15,880 nucleotides of DNA from Candidatus Aquidulcis sp. (GCA_020723365.1 DYJB01000051.1:700-16579), one strand, 5' to 3'. Counted from the stretch's first letter, positions 7,405 to 14,475 are shown. Notes: generated by a model not told the origin, from the sequence alone. Numbers and translations: made by a program.

Positions 7405-7433
7405 ATTATAGAGCCTGGGGACAGGAGTGTCAA
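7405..7433 (-). promoter_or_regulatory. Consensus sigma-70-type promoter of the mazG-proS operon
   Basis: Minus strand: TTGACA (7433-7428), a 17-base spacer, TATAAT (7410-7405). Both hexamers and the spacing match the vegetative consensus exactly, in a region where AT-rich hexamers are rare. It points at the MazG-like gene 157 bases away and lies about 100 bases after the stop of the preceding receiver-ATPase gene. Expected start of transcription is near 7398. Confidence 0.88.
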
Positions 7434-7533
7434 AGCGGTCGTCCGTCCCGCGGAGCGGGCTGCTGTCGCCCGCCCAGCCGGGACCCAATGCCCGCGCGCC
7501 AGGGGCTGAGCCCGCGCCCGCGCGGCCCTGGCC

Positions 7534-8658
7534 CTACGCCAGAGTGCGCGCCAGCGTGTTGAAGGTCTGCGAGATCGTTGAGTCGGGAGCCGCCTGCACG
7601 ACCGGGGCGCCAAGCTGCTGCGCGCGGGCACACTCGTCCGGCGCCGGGGGAATCCCACCGGCCACCGTCCATCCCAGCCGTTCCTGGATCTGGCGGGCGG
7701 CGAGGGGCGAGGCCAGAGGCACGCGGTTGATGACCAGAACGCTGAGCTCGGCGGCCGGGCGCGCGTGGGCTTTGGCATAGGCCGCCATAACGACCGCCGT
7801 CTCGAGCCCGAGTCGGGTCGGCTCGAGCGTCAGGAGGATGCGATCGCTGATGCCCAGCACGGCTTCGCTCGCCGGGCTTGGCCAGGGCGGCAGATCGACA
7901 AGCACCGCTTCGGCCAGGCCGGTCAGGGCGAGCGCGATAGCCAGGGCCTGCCGGGCATCGAGATGGAGGTCCGGACGCATTGCCTGCGGGGCGGGGAGCG
8001 CCTGCAGCCCCGAGGTGTGGCTGAGCACCCAGCCGGAGATCGACCTGGAGTCGATCTGCGCCGCGTCGAGCGCCAGCAGCCCCTGCGTGCTCTCGCCCGT
8101 GCCCAGGTTGAGGAGCGTGGAAAGCTGTCCCTGGTCGGGGCGCAGTTCGGCGGCGACGACGCGTTTGCCAAGGGCGGCCATGGCCGCACCGATGCTCACC
8201 AGGGAGGTGGTCGTACCGACACCGCCCTTGCCCGCCAGGAACGCGATGACCTTGCCTCGCGGTCCGGCGCTGTCGCCGCGCATGCGCCTCGCCCGTTCGA
8301 GCAGCGCCCCCACCCGCGCCACGAGCTCGAGCGAGTCGATCGGCTTGACGACGTACTCATCCGCTCCGGCCTTGAGGCCGGCGACCTTGTCTGCGACCTG
8401 CCCCAGCGCGCTCAGCATGAGAATCGGCAGGGCCGCCGTCGTGGGCATGCGGCGCAGTTCCTGGCACAGGTCGAGCCCACTGACATCCGGCAGCATGACG
8501 TCGAGGATGATGAGGTCCGGGATGCCCGCTTGGAGCTGCGCCTTCGCCGCGGCGGCCGATTGCGCCGCGCTGATCTGGTAGCCCTCCTTCTGCAGGGTCA
8601 TTCCCAGGAGGCGAAGCATCTGGGGTTCATCTTCGACGATCAGGATGCGTTCGTTCAT
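7534..8658 (-). CDS. Response regulator receiver fused to MinD/CpaE-type ATPase
   Basis: 374 residues. Residues 1-122 are a receiver domain with the full set of phosphorylation residues: Asp10/Glu11, phospho-acceptor Asp53 in ILDVMLPD, Ser83 and Lys105 in VVKPID. Residues 135-374 are a SIMIBI ATPase with the deviant Walker A GKGGVGTTT (Lys144) and a Walker-B-like VLVDLPPW. This order is that of CpaE/TadZ, membrane- or pole-localising factors of type IVc (Tad) pilus systems. Unlike many CpaE proteins the receiver is not degenerate, so real phosphorelay input is possible. No tad/cpa genes or sensor kinase are nearby, so a pilus role is unproven. The ATG at 8658 has GGAGG 8 bases upstream; the long N-terminal extension to 8901 is non-homologous and rejected. 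Confidence 0.9.
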   Translation of the reverse strand: MNERILIVEDEPQMLRLLGMTLQKEGYQISAAQSAAAAKAQLQAGIPDLIILDVMLPDVSGLDLCQELRRMPTTAALPILMLSALGQVADKVAGLKAGADEYVVKPIDSLELVARVGALLERARRMRGDSAGPRGKVIAFLAGKGGVGTTTSLVSIGAAMAALGKRVVAAELRPDQGQLSTLLNLGTGESTQGLLALDAAQIDSRSISGWVLSHTSGLQALPAPQAMRPDLHLDARQALAIALALTGLAEAVLVDLPPWPSPASEAVLGISDRILLTLEPTRLGLETAVVMAAYAKAHARPAAELSVLVINRVPLASPLAARQIQERLGWTVAGGIPPAPDECARAQQLGAPVVQAAPDSTISQTFNTLARTLA

Positions 8659-8719
8659 GGCGGCGCCTCCGGCTGGCTCCAGCCTCAGTCTACCCTCTGG
8701 CGCGGTTGCATGGAACGTG

Positions 8720-8732
8720 CCGGTTGTACCGG
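8720..8732. repeat. Short palindrome and GGTTG repeats in divergent intergenic region
   Basis: CCGGT-TGT-ACCGG forms a perfect inverted repeat in the 230-base region between the divergent receiver-ATPase and DUF1761-like genes, and GGTTG occurs three times nearby (8704, 8722, 8731). This could be a regulator-binding site. The same region also has a GC-rich 7-base-stem hairpin at 8759-8785. No convincing promoter was seen for either gene. Low confidence because short palindromes are frequent in GC-rich DNA. Confidence 0.25.
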
Positions 8733-8888
8733 TTGCGCCTCCTGGAGCCGTCAAAGGCGGGGGCCACCCCCCTGCACAGGCCCCCCGAGGGCGCGGCCCG
8801 GGGGCCCTGGCGGGGTTATCGCCTTCACAGCCCGAGGGCTTCAGGCTGCTCCCGGCGGCCGGGCGGCTCGGGAACAAAAGGAGACGGT

Positions 8889-9296
8889 ATGGACTTCGCA
8901 AGCGTCAATTGGATCGCCATCATCGTGTGCGTGGTGCTTAACTTCGCCGTTGGGTTCGTCTACTACAGCCCCAAAGTCTTCTTCACCGTGTGGTGGCGCG
9001 CCCTGGGCAAGGGCGACACCGAGATGGGCAACGCCGGCGCGATGGTCTGGGGGCTGACCGCCCTGGCCGCTGTGATCGAGGCCGTCGCCGTGTCCTTCAT
9101 GCTCACGGCGATGGGGAGCTCGACCATCGGGTCCGGGCTGCTGGCCGGCTTCATGATCTGGTTCGGCTTTGTGGCGACGACGAACCTGGTGAACAACCTG
9201 TTCGCCGGGCGGCCCCTCAAAGTCTGGGCGATCGAGTCAGGCAACCACCTGATCTACCTGCTGATCTGCGGGGCGGTGCTCAGCGTGTGGCGATAG
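8889..9296 (+). CDS. DUF1761-like small integral membrane protein
   Basis: 135 residues with four predicted membrane helices (about 7-28, 50-75, 80-104, 115-134). The N-terminus with VNWIAIIVCVVLNFAVGFVY and a Tyr-Ser-Pro-Lys (YYSPKVFF), the central FGFVATTNLVNNLF and the C-terminal GNHLIYLLICGAVL fit the DUF1761 family of bacterial membrane proteins of unknown function. The ATG at 8889 is well supported by AAGGAGA 4 bases upstream; a longer frame from 8706 runs through GC-rich non-coding sequence. It is a single gene, divergent from the receiver-ATPase and convergent with metK. Role unknown. Confidence 0.82.
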   Translation: MDFASVNWIAIIVCVVLNFAVGFVYYSPKVFFTVWWRALGKGDTEMGNAGAMVWGLTALAAVIEAVAVSFMLTAMGSSTIGSGLLAGFMIWFGFVATTNLVNNLFAGRPLKVWAIESGNHLIYLLICGAVLSVWR

Positions 9297-9473
9297 CCCG
9301 CTCGGGAAGCATCAGGACCGCCGGGACTCCAAACAGCCGGAGCGCGTCGCAGGCCCACGGCTGCGCCAGTGTACGCCGGCGCGCTCGTCGGCCGTGCTCC
9401 GGAGTGCCCCTCTCGGCAAGGTAGCCGCAGACCCCATGCATCGCACGACAGACGCTGCATCGGGCCGAATGAC

Positions 9474-9512
9474 AGAGGCGGGCGCCCAGGGCGCCCGCCT
9501 TCTCGTTCTCCT
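9474..9512. terminator. Rho-independent terminator between DUF1761-like gene and metK
   Basis: AGGCGGGCGC, five-base loop, GCGCCCGCCT (9476-9500) makes a strong 10-base-pair stem, followed on the plus strand by TCTCGTTCTCC. It lies about 30 bases beyond the metK stop and about 180 bases beyond the DUF1761-like stop, so it may serve both converging genes. The U-rich tail is better on the plus strand. Confidence 0.7.
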
Positions 9513-9530
9513 CAGGTCTCGCTACCCGAC

Positions 9531-10751
9531 TTACTTCGACGTCCTGGCTCCCGCCGCCGACTTGAGCGCCTCGAGCCTCGTAAGCTGCTCCCACGGCAGG
9601 TCGAGGTCGGTCCGGCCGAAGTGGCCGTAAGCGGCCGTCTGCTTGTAGATCGGCCGGCGCAGGTTGAGATCGCGGATGATGGCGCCGGGGCGCAGGTCGA
9701 AGAGCTCGGTGACCAGGCGGATGATCTCGTCGTCCGGCAGCCTGCCGGTGCCGAAGGTCTCGATGTTGACGGACAGCGGGTGCGCCACCCCGATGGCGTA
9801 GGCCACCTGGATCTCACAACGATCTGCCAGCCCGGCGGCCACGACGTGCTTGGCCACCCAGCGCGCAGCGTACGCCCCTGAGCGGTCGACCTTTGTCGGA
9901 TCCTTGCCGCTGAAGCAGCCGCCCCCGTGGCGTCCCATCCCGCCGTAGGTGTCAACGATGATCTTGCGCCCGGTCAGGCCCGAGTCTCCCAGCGGACCGC
10001 CGACCTCGAAGCTGCCGGTCGGGTTGACGAAGATCTTCAGGTCCTTGTCCACCAGCGCCGGCGGGAGCACCGGCTTGATGATCTGCTCGATGACGCCCTG
10101 GCGCAGGTCATCGTACTTGACCCCCGGCGCATGCTGCGTGCTGATCAGGACGGTGTCGACGCGCTTGGGGCGCCCGAAGGCGTACTCGATCGTCACCTGC
10201 GACTTGCCGTCCGGGCGCAGCCACGGCAGGCCGTCGCCCTTGCGCACCACCGCCAGCCGGCGCGCCAGCTGATGCGCCAGGTCGATCGGCATCGGCATCA
10301 GCGACTCGGTCTCGTTGCAGGCGAAGCCGAACATCATGCCCTGGTCGCCGGCGCCGATGGTCTCCACTTCCTGGTCGGAGACGCCGTTGCGCGTTTCGAG
10401 TGCGTGGTCAACGCCCTGAGCGATGTTCGGGCTCTGATGGCCGATGGCGACCTGCACGGCACAGGTGTTGCCGTCAAAGCCCTTGGCGCTGTCGTCGAAG
10501 CCGATGCCGGTGATCACCTCGCGCGCCAGCTTGTCGAAATCGACATGGGCGCAGGTGGTGATCTCGCCCATCAGGATGACGAAGCCGGTCTTGGTGGCCG
10601 TCTCGCAGGCCACCCGCGAGCGCGGGTCCTCCTTGAGGCAGGCGTCCAGGACGGCGTCGGAGATCTGATCGCAGATCTTGTCGGGGTGCCCCTCGGTCAC
10701 CGACTCGGACGTGAAGTGCAGCCGCGGTGAACTCATGAAGGTCGTGCTCAT
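9531..10751 (-). CDS. metK: S-adenosylmethionine synthetase
   Basis: 406 residues. Makes SAM from methionine and ATP. Signatures: TSESVTEGHPDKICDQISDA (14-33, with the catalytic His22), the ATP-binding GAGDQG (133-138) and the P-loop-like GGGCFSGKDPTKVDRS (276-291), in which Cys replaces the usual Ala. Length is at the upper normal range. The ATG at 10751 is chosen because AAGGAGG lies 4 bases upstream and the protein family starts here; the frame is open much further but that part overlaps the riboswitch. Expression is controlled by the SAM-I riboswitch and terminator just upstream, so high SAM should switch the gene off. Monocistronic, ending at a strong terminator. Confidence 0.98.
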   Translation of the reverse strand: MSTTFMSSPRLHFTSESVTEGHPDKICDQISDAVLDACLKEDPRSRVACETATKTGFVILMGEITTCAHVDFDKLAREVITGIGFDDSAKGFDGNTCAVQVAIGHQSPNIAQGVDHALETRNGVSDQEVETIGAGDQGMMFGFACNETESLMPMPIDLAHQLARRLAVVRKGDGLPWLRPDGKSQVTIEYAFGRPKRVDTVLISTQHAPGVKYDDLRQGVIEQIIKPVLPPALVDKDLKIFVNPTGSFEVGGPLGDSGLTGRKIIVDTYGGMGRHGGGCFSGKDPTKVDRSGAYAARWVAKHVVAAGLADRCEIQVAYAIGVAHPLSVNIETFGTGRLPDDEIIRLVTELFDLRPGAIIRDLNLRRPIYKQTAAYGHFGRTDLDLPWEQLTRLEALKSAAGARTSK

Positions 10752-10762
10752 GCTGCCTCCTT

Positions 10763-10794
10763 GAACAAGACGCCCCTTCCTCGTGAGAAGGGGC
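10763..10794 (-). terminator. Expression-platform terminator of the metK riboswitch
   Basis: Minus strand GCCCCTTC, seven-base loop, GAAGGGGC (8 perfect pairs), followed by GTCTTGTTC, ending right before the metK ribosome-binding site. The 3' strand of riboswitch helix P1 (TGAGAGGG, 10822-10815) can pair with CCCTTCTCA in the 5' half of this stem (10792-10784) with one bulged base, giving the antiterminator expected when SAM is absent. Confidence 0.85.
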
Positions 10795-10816
10795 ATAGAC
10801 GCAGTCATGAGCCGCC

Positions 10817-10920
10817 CTCTCATCTTCCAGACTCGGTCTGCCGGAGTTGGCACCACGTCCCTTGGAGGACAGGTTGCCGAGGCTTCACAGGGCCGGTCCC
10901 TCTGCCTCTCTGGATAAGAG
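10817..10920 (-). ncRNA. SAM-I riboswitch (S-box)
   Basis: Read on the minus strand, helix P1 is CTCTTATC/GATGAGAG. In between are AGAGGCAGAGGGA, then GTGAAGCCTCGGCAACC and GGTGCCAACTCCGGCAGACC, which match the conserved core of the SAM-I class (the kink-turn, the internal-loop SAM pocket and the GGTGCCAA-TCC block). It binds S-adenosylmethionine in the nascent RNA and stabilises P1, freeing the downstream terminator. It precedes metK by 65 bases, the expected context. Confidence 0.95.
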
Positions 10921-10950
10921 TCTTCAGGGGCTATTCGGTTGAGTGCCGGT

Positions 10951-10979
10951 AGCTTATCATGCGTGCTTCGAGGTGTCAA
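10951..10979 (-). promoter_or_regulatory. Promoter of the riboswitch-metK unit
   Basis: Minus strand: TTGACA (10979-10974), 17-base spacer, TAAGCT (10956-10951) preceded by TG in the extended -10 position. The expected start lies some 25 bases before the SAM-I aptamer, so the whole riboswitch would be transcribed. The -35 is exact; the -10 is weaker. Confidence 0.72.
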
Positions 10980-11090
10980 ATCCGGCTCCCGGACGGGGGA
11001 TCCCGCCCCCCAGGCACGCCGGGGCTGGCATCGGCCTTGCATCATGGGTGGGACTCGCATGCTGCCGGCCAGAGGGGGACCGAGGGGTCC

Positions 11091-11118
11091 TTGACAGGAG
11101 TGCACATTCCCGGATGAT
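11091..11118 (+). promoter_or_regulatory. Possible promoter of the SpoIID/LamG/dockerin gene
   Basis: TTGACA at 11091-11096, 16-base spacer, GATGAT at 11113-11118 (four of six consensus positions). It lies about 100 bases upstream of the start codon at 11218 in the 238-base region between the metK promoter and this gene. The -35 is perfect but the -10 is only moderate. Confidence 0.4.
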
Positions 11119-11217
11119 TGAAGTCAGGATTCGCACTCACCTGCGGGCGTTGGACCAAGGCGGTATGGCCTCTGGCCTTGCCGTGCGTTGCGCCCGGGTC
11201 GGTCGGGGTAGGCGAGC

Positions 11218-13392
11218 ATGAGACCGTTGGTGCGGGGACGGCTGGGACGGGGACTAGCAGTCGGCGCGGGCGTTGTGGCGCTCATGCTCCTCGGAAGCCG
11301 CCCTTCGCTGGCCCGGGCGGCTCCTTCCCTGCAAGGCACAACCGGCGCCGTCCAGGGGACGGTCCAGGATGCCGCCACCGGCATGCCCGTCGCCGGGGCC
11401 ATCGTCCGCGCGCCCGCATTCTCCCTGCAGACGACCACCGATGCCGCCGGCCGCTTTGGCTGGTCGGGGATCGCGCTGGCTTCCGATGCCGTGCCCGCCG
11501 TGGTCGAGGTCACGGCCGACGGCTACGGCGCCTGGCGCATCGAGGACGTGCGCCTGCGCGTCGATGACACGTTGATCCTTGACGTCGCGCTCGGCCCTGA
11601 ACCGGTGACCATCGTCGTCCCCGGCGAACGCCCGGCCGACGGCTGGCCGACCTTCCCGCTGGGCGGCGCCGCCCTGAGCGTGCCGCTCGACGACCAGTCG
11701 CAGCTCCCCCTGCCCTCCACGATCCGCGTGCGCGTCACCGGCTACCCCTACTGCGACACGAGCCGCCCCTACACGGTCCAGACGATCGACTTCAAGGAAT
11801 ACGCCAAGCACGTCCTGCCCAACGAATGGGTCAACTCCTGGCCCACCGAGTCGGTGCGCGCCGGGGCGATGGCGGTGAAGATGTATGCCTGGTCCTACAT
11901 CGCCGTCGGCGGCAAGTGGCCGGACGCCGATGTGTACGACAGCACCTGCGACCAGGTCTACAACCCGGCGGTCTCGTATGCCAGCACGAACGCCGCCGTC
12001 GACTACACCTGGAACTGGCGCCTGCTGCGCAGCGACGGCCTGCACCTGTTCCGCACGTACTACCGCGCCTACGAGTACCAGTGCGATGACGCCGGCCTCT
12101 CGGGGTACTGCATGGGCCAGTACGAGTCGCGCGACCTGGCCTATGACCTGTTCACCTGGGACGAGATCCTGGCCGTCTTCTACACCGGGAGCAAGCTGAC
12201 GCCGGTGTGGATGCCGCCCGGCGGCTTCTCGCTGCGATACTACGGAAACGGGTACGGCGACCTCGACCGGGTGAAGGTTGCCATCGACGATCCGGCCACG
12301 ACGCTGCCGGGCCCGCCTTCGGATGTCGGCAGCACCGACTTCACGCTCGAGTGGTGGATGAAGGCCCCGGCGGGGGAGAACCCGGCCCCGCGGCCGGCCT
12401 GCGGCGCCGACGACTCCTGGCGGCGCGGCAATGTGATCATCGACCGCGATCGCTTCAACCAGAACGGCGACTACGGCGTTTCGCTGGGCGGGGGCAGGAT
12501 CGCCTTCGGGGTCACCGGCTCGGATGGGACCCAGCGCACGCTGTGCGGCTCGACCTCGCTGGCCGACGGCGCCTGGCATCACGTCGCCGTGCAACGCCGG
12601 CTGTCGGACGGCTGGCTGTCGATCTACGTCGACGGCGCGCTGGACGCCGAGATCGATGGTCCGGACGGCAACATCGCCTACCCCGACGACGCCACGCCGC
12701 TCAGCCTGTGCGGCTCCGGCGGGACGTCGCTCTGCGCCAACGACCCCTACCTGGTCTTCGGCGCCGAGAAGCACGATCAGCTGCGCTCGACCTATCTCTC
12801 CTACCATGGCTGGCTGGACGAGATCCGGCTGTCGAACACGCTGCGCTACGCGGGCGCCTTCACGCGCCCGGCGGCCCGCTTCGCCACCGACGCCGGCACG
12901 GTCGGGCTGTGGCACTTCGACGAGGGCTACGGCAACGTCATCCACGACGACTCGGTGCCAAACGGCCCGAGCCTGGGCGATCGCAACTACGGTGGCGTGA
13001 CCAACGGCCCTGAGTGGAGCGACGACAGCGTCTGGTACGTGCCGCCGCCGACGCCGAGCCCCACGCCGACCATCAACCCCACGGCGACACGCACGCCGAC
13101 GCGTACGCTCACTCCGACGGTCACCCGCACACCGACGATCACGCCGACCGCAACCATCACGCCCACTGTCACGGCCACACCGACGGCGACACGCACCCCC
13201 TGGACCGGGCCGCGGCCTGGCGACATCAACCTGGACGCTCAGGTCGACGTCGTGGATGTGCAGTTGTGTGTGAACGTCTTCCTCGGAACCGTGACCGATC
13301 CGGATACGGTCTTGCGGGCCGACGTCAACGCCGACGGCACCGTGGACGTGCTGGACGTCCAGCAAACCGTCAATTTGTTCATGGAGGGTTGA
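11218..13392 (+). CDS. Secreted SpoIID-domain protein with LamG and dockerin
   Basis: 724 residues. Domains in order: signal peptide (1-34, cleavage probably after SLARA); a carboxypeptidase-regulatory-like beta domain (about 41-125, with VQGTVQDAATGMPVAGAIV); a SpoIID/LytB-type domain (about 185-325), with the hallmark IDFKEYAKHVLPNEW and SVRAGAMAVKMYAWSY, Glu203 being in the place of the catalytic acid of SpoIID transglycosylases; a LamG/concanavalin-like domain (about 337-572); a Pro/Thr linker (610-662); a type I dockerin (668-724) with two calcium loops, Asp669-Asp680 and Asp702-Asp713. SpoIID cuts denuded glycan strands in spore formers; here an extracellular peptidoglycan or glycan role is inferred. 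The dockerin should dock onto a cohesin, and a cohesin gene follows 70 bases later. RBS is weak (AGGCGAG). Confidence 0.9.
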   Translation: MRPLVRGRLGRGLAVGAGVVALMLLGSRPSLARAAPSLQGTTGAVQGTVQDAATGMPVAGAIVRAPAFSLQTTTDAAGRFGWSGIALASDAVPAVVEVTADGYGAWRIEDVRLRVDDTLILDVALGPEPVTIVVPGERPADGWPTFPLGGAALSVPLDDQSQLPLPSTIRVRVTGYPYCDTSRPYTVQTIDFKEYAKHVLPNEWVNSWPTESVRAGAMAVKMYAWSYIAVGGKWPDADVYDSTCDQVYNPAVSYASTNAAVDYTWNWRLLRSDGLHLFRTYYRAYEYQCDDAGLSGYCMGQYESRDLAYDLFTWDEILAVFYTGSKLTPVWMPPGGFSLRYYGNGYGDLDRVKVAIDDPATTLPGPPSDVGSTDFTLEWWMKAPAGENPAPRPACGADDSWRRGNVIIDRDRFNQNGDYGVSLGGGRIAFGVTGSDGTQRTLCGSTSLADGAWHHVAVQRRLSDGWLSIYVDGALDAEIDGPDGNIAYPDDATPLSLCGSGGTSLCANDPYLVFGAEKHDQLRSTYLSYHGWLDEIRLSNTLRYAGAFTRPAARFATDAGTVGLWHFDEGYGNVIHDDSVPNGPSLGDRNYGGVTNGPEWSDDSVWYVPPPTPSPTPTINPTATRTPTRTLTPTVTRTPTITPTATITPTVTATPTATRTPWTGPRPGDINLDAQVDVVDVQLCVNVFLGTVTDPDTVLRADVNADGTVDVLDVQQTVNLFMEG
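13045..13203 (+). repeat. Low-complexity Pro/Thr linker repeat
   Basis: About 53 codons of near-repeating ACG-CCG units within the dockerin protein, encoding PT/TPT/TRTP repeats. It is a flexible, probably glycosylated spacer between LamG and dockerin. The DNA is degenerate enough to be prone to slippage, and the antisense valine-rich reading frame here is a by-product. Confidence 0.85.
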
Positions 13393-13406
13393 GCGCGTAG
13401 CCCTCC
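13383..13406 (+). terminator. Weak hairpin at the end of the SpoIID/dockerin gene
   Basis: GGAGGG, 12-base loop containing the stop codon, CCCTCC, followed by TTGG. A short stem without a real U-tract. It might partly terminate or protect the transcript before the cohesin gene. Confidence 0.25.
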
Positions 13407-13419
13407 TTGGGCGGATGGC

Positions 13420-13447
13420 TCCCGGGCTGGGCGCCTTGCGCCCGGGA
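13420..13447 (+). repeat. Nested hairpins upstream of the cohesin gene
   Basis: TCCCGGGC (13420-13427) and GCCCGGGA (13440-13447) are perfect inverted repeats; the inner GGGCGC-CTT-GCGCCC (13429-13443) forms a competing hairpin. They end 4 bases before the GGAG that probably serves the cohesin start at 13463, so they may affect translation or RNA processing between the two genes. Confidence 0.35.
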
Positions 13448-13462
13448 AATGGAGAAGGGCCG

Positions 13463-14032
13463 ATGCAGGCTGCGTCAAGGCTGGTGTGGCTGCTGGCAAC
13501 GCTGGCGCTGGCCCTGCCCTTCGGGACGGAAGCCTTGAGCCCGCGGGCGGAGCTCGGCATCGCCAGCTCCTATGGTTTCCCCGGGACGAAGACCGTTCCT
13601 CTTGCCGTGACGCTGACGTCGCTGGACGGCGCGCAGGTGGCCGGGCTGAGCTTCGATCTCACTTTCGATGACAGCCGGCTGTCCTTCCGCGAGGCGAGCC
13701 TCGGCACGGCGGCGGCGGTCGCCGGCAAGACAGCCACATGGAATCTGGTGGCACCCAACCGCCTCCGGGTGATCATCATCGGCGTCAACCAATGGGCGAT
13801 CTCCAACGGTCCCGTGCTCAGTGTCCGGTTCAACATACTTCCCGGCGCGGCCACCGGTACGTCGACTCTCGGCCTCAGCAGCGTGGTAGCCTCCGACCCG
13901 ACAAGTAGCCCTGTGACACGCAGCTCGACCGACGGGGCGTTCCGGGTTGTGAGGGGCCGGCGGCTTGTCCCACCACCCCCGCTTCCTCCACGCTCGAGCA
14001 CCCGGACACCCCCACCGCCAAAGTCCAATTGA
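13463..14032 (+). CDS. Secreted stand-alone cohesin-domain protein
   Basis: 189 residues. Signal peptide (about 1-24, LVWLLATLALALPFGTEA), then one cohesin domain (about 30-163): PGTKTVPLAVTL, GLSFDLTFDDSRLSF and NRLRVIIIGVNQWAISNGPV follow the beta-strand pattern of type I-like cohesins, ending in the VVASDP motif. Cohesins bind dockerins with calcium. The tail RLVPPPPLPPRSSTRTPPPP is a short proline-rich stretch with no membrane anchor, sortase signal or S-layer repeat, so how it stays on the cell is not visible. Start at 13463 is preferred because GGAG and a signal peptide follow; 13415 is an alternative. It lies 70 bases after a dockerin gene on the same strand and faces a second dockerin gene, suggesting these are its partners. 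Confidence 0.82.
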   Translation: MQAASRLVWLLATLALALPFGTEALSPRAELGIASSYGFPGTKTVPLAVTLTSLDGAQVAGLSFDLTFDDSRLSFREASLGTAAAVAGKTATWNLVAPNRLRVIIIGVNQWAISNGPVLSVRFNILPGAATGTSTLGLSSVVASDPTSSPVTRSSTDGAFRVVRGRRLVPPPPLPPRSSTRTPPPPKSN

Positions 14033-14475
14033 CCAGCCCAGCGATGCGGATCTCTCGGCCCAGGCCGCCCCGCTCTATGCTGGAGCCAACGGCGGTGCAA
14101 GCCAGATGACCCGGACAGCAGGCTGCGCATGAAGCGAGGGCCACGCCGTCAGGGTCGGGGCGTGTCGTAGCCCGACCAGTAGCCTGCGCCGGCGGCGATT
14201 GAATTCGGCTGGCATTCGCCGCCTGCAACCAACCGACCCTCCCCTCCGTGTCCAAGCCTCCACCAGGGTCCATGCGGGCCACGGGTCGACCCCTGGGTCG
14301 CCGAGTCGTTCTTGCGGGCGTCGGCGGCGCTTCCTGCCCGGAGGGGCGGGCGCGCAGGCCGCCGCCGTCGGGCGCGCTTGGGCACGGACCGGGGGCCGCT
14401 TTCAGGGGCGGGATTCGTTCAGCACAGGAAGGCTTGCCGGGGCCGCGGGCGGCATCGTGAGGGACGGTGCGGGAC
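14033..14475. other. Non-coding gap between converging genes
   Basis: 443 bases with no convincing gene on either strand. I looked for a remnant of a dockerin or linker extending the cohesin gene in the other two frames and found none. Only incidental structure is present: a perfect GGGTCGACCC palindrome at 14283 and an 8-base inverted repeat (GGCGGCGA/TCGCCGCC, 14191-14223) with a 17-base loop. No clear terminator with a U-tract for either gene. Confidence 0.6.

Noticed and set aside
7308..7420. Second reading frame in the leader giving TPVPALPAPLGLLAGVSL
   Set aside because: Looks like a C-terminal membrane-tail motif but has no in-frame start close by and overlaps the proposed leader peptide and attenuator; likely chance.
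9297..9530. tRNA or small RNA gene in the gap before metK
   Set aside because: No cloverleaf, no TTCGA arm or CCA end could be built; only the terminator hairpin is convincing.
13045..13203. CRISPR-like or satellite repeat
   Set aside because: Irregular, in-frame Pro/Thr codon repeats encoding a linker; no spacers and no fixed repeat unit.
11254..13560. 768-codon open frame antisense to the SpoIID/dockerin gene
   Set aside because: Shadow of a GC-rich gene: Arg/Val/Gly/Ala-rich, no recognisable domain, while the plus frame has signal peptide and five domain-like regions.
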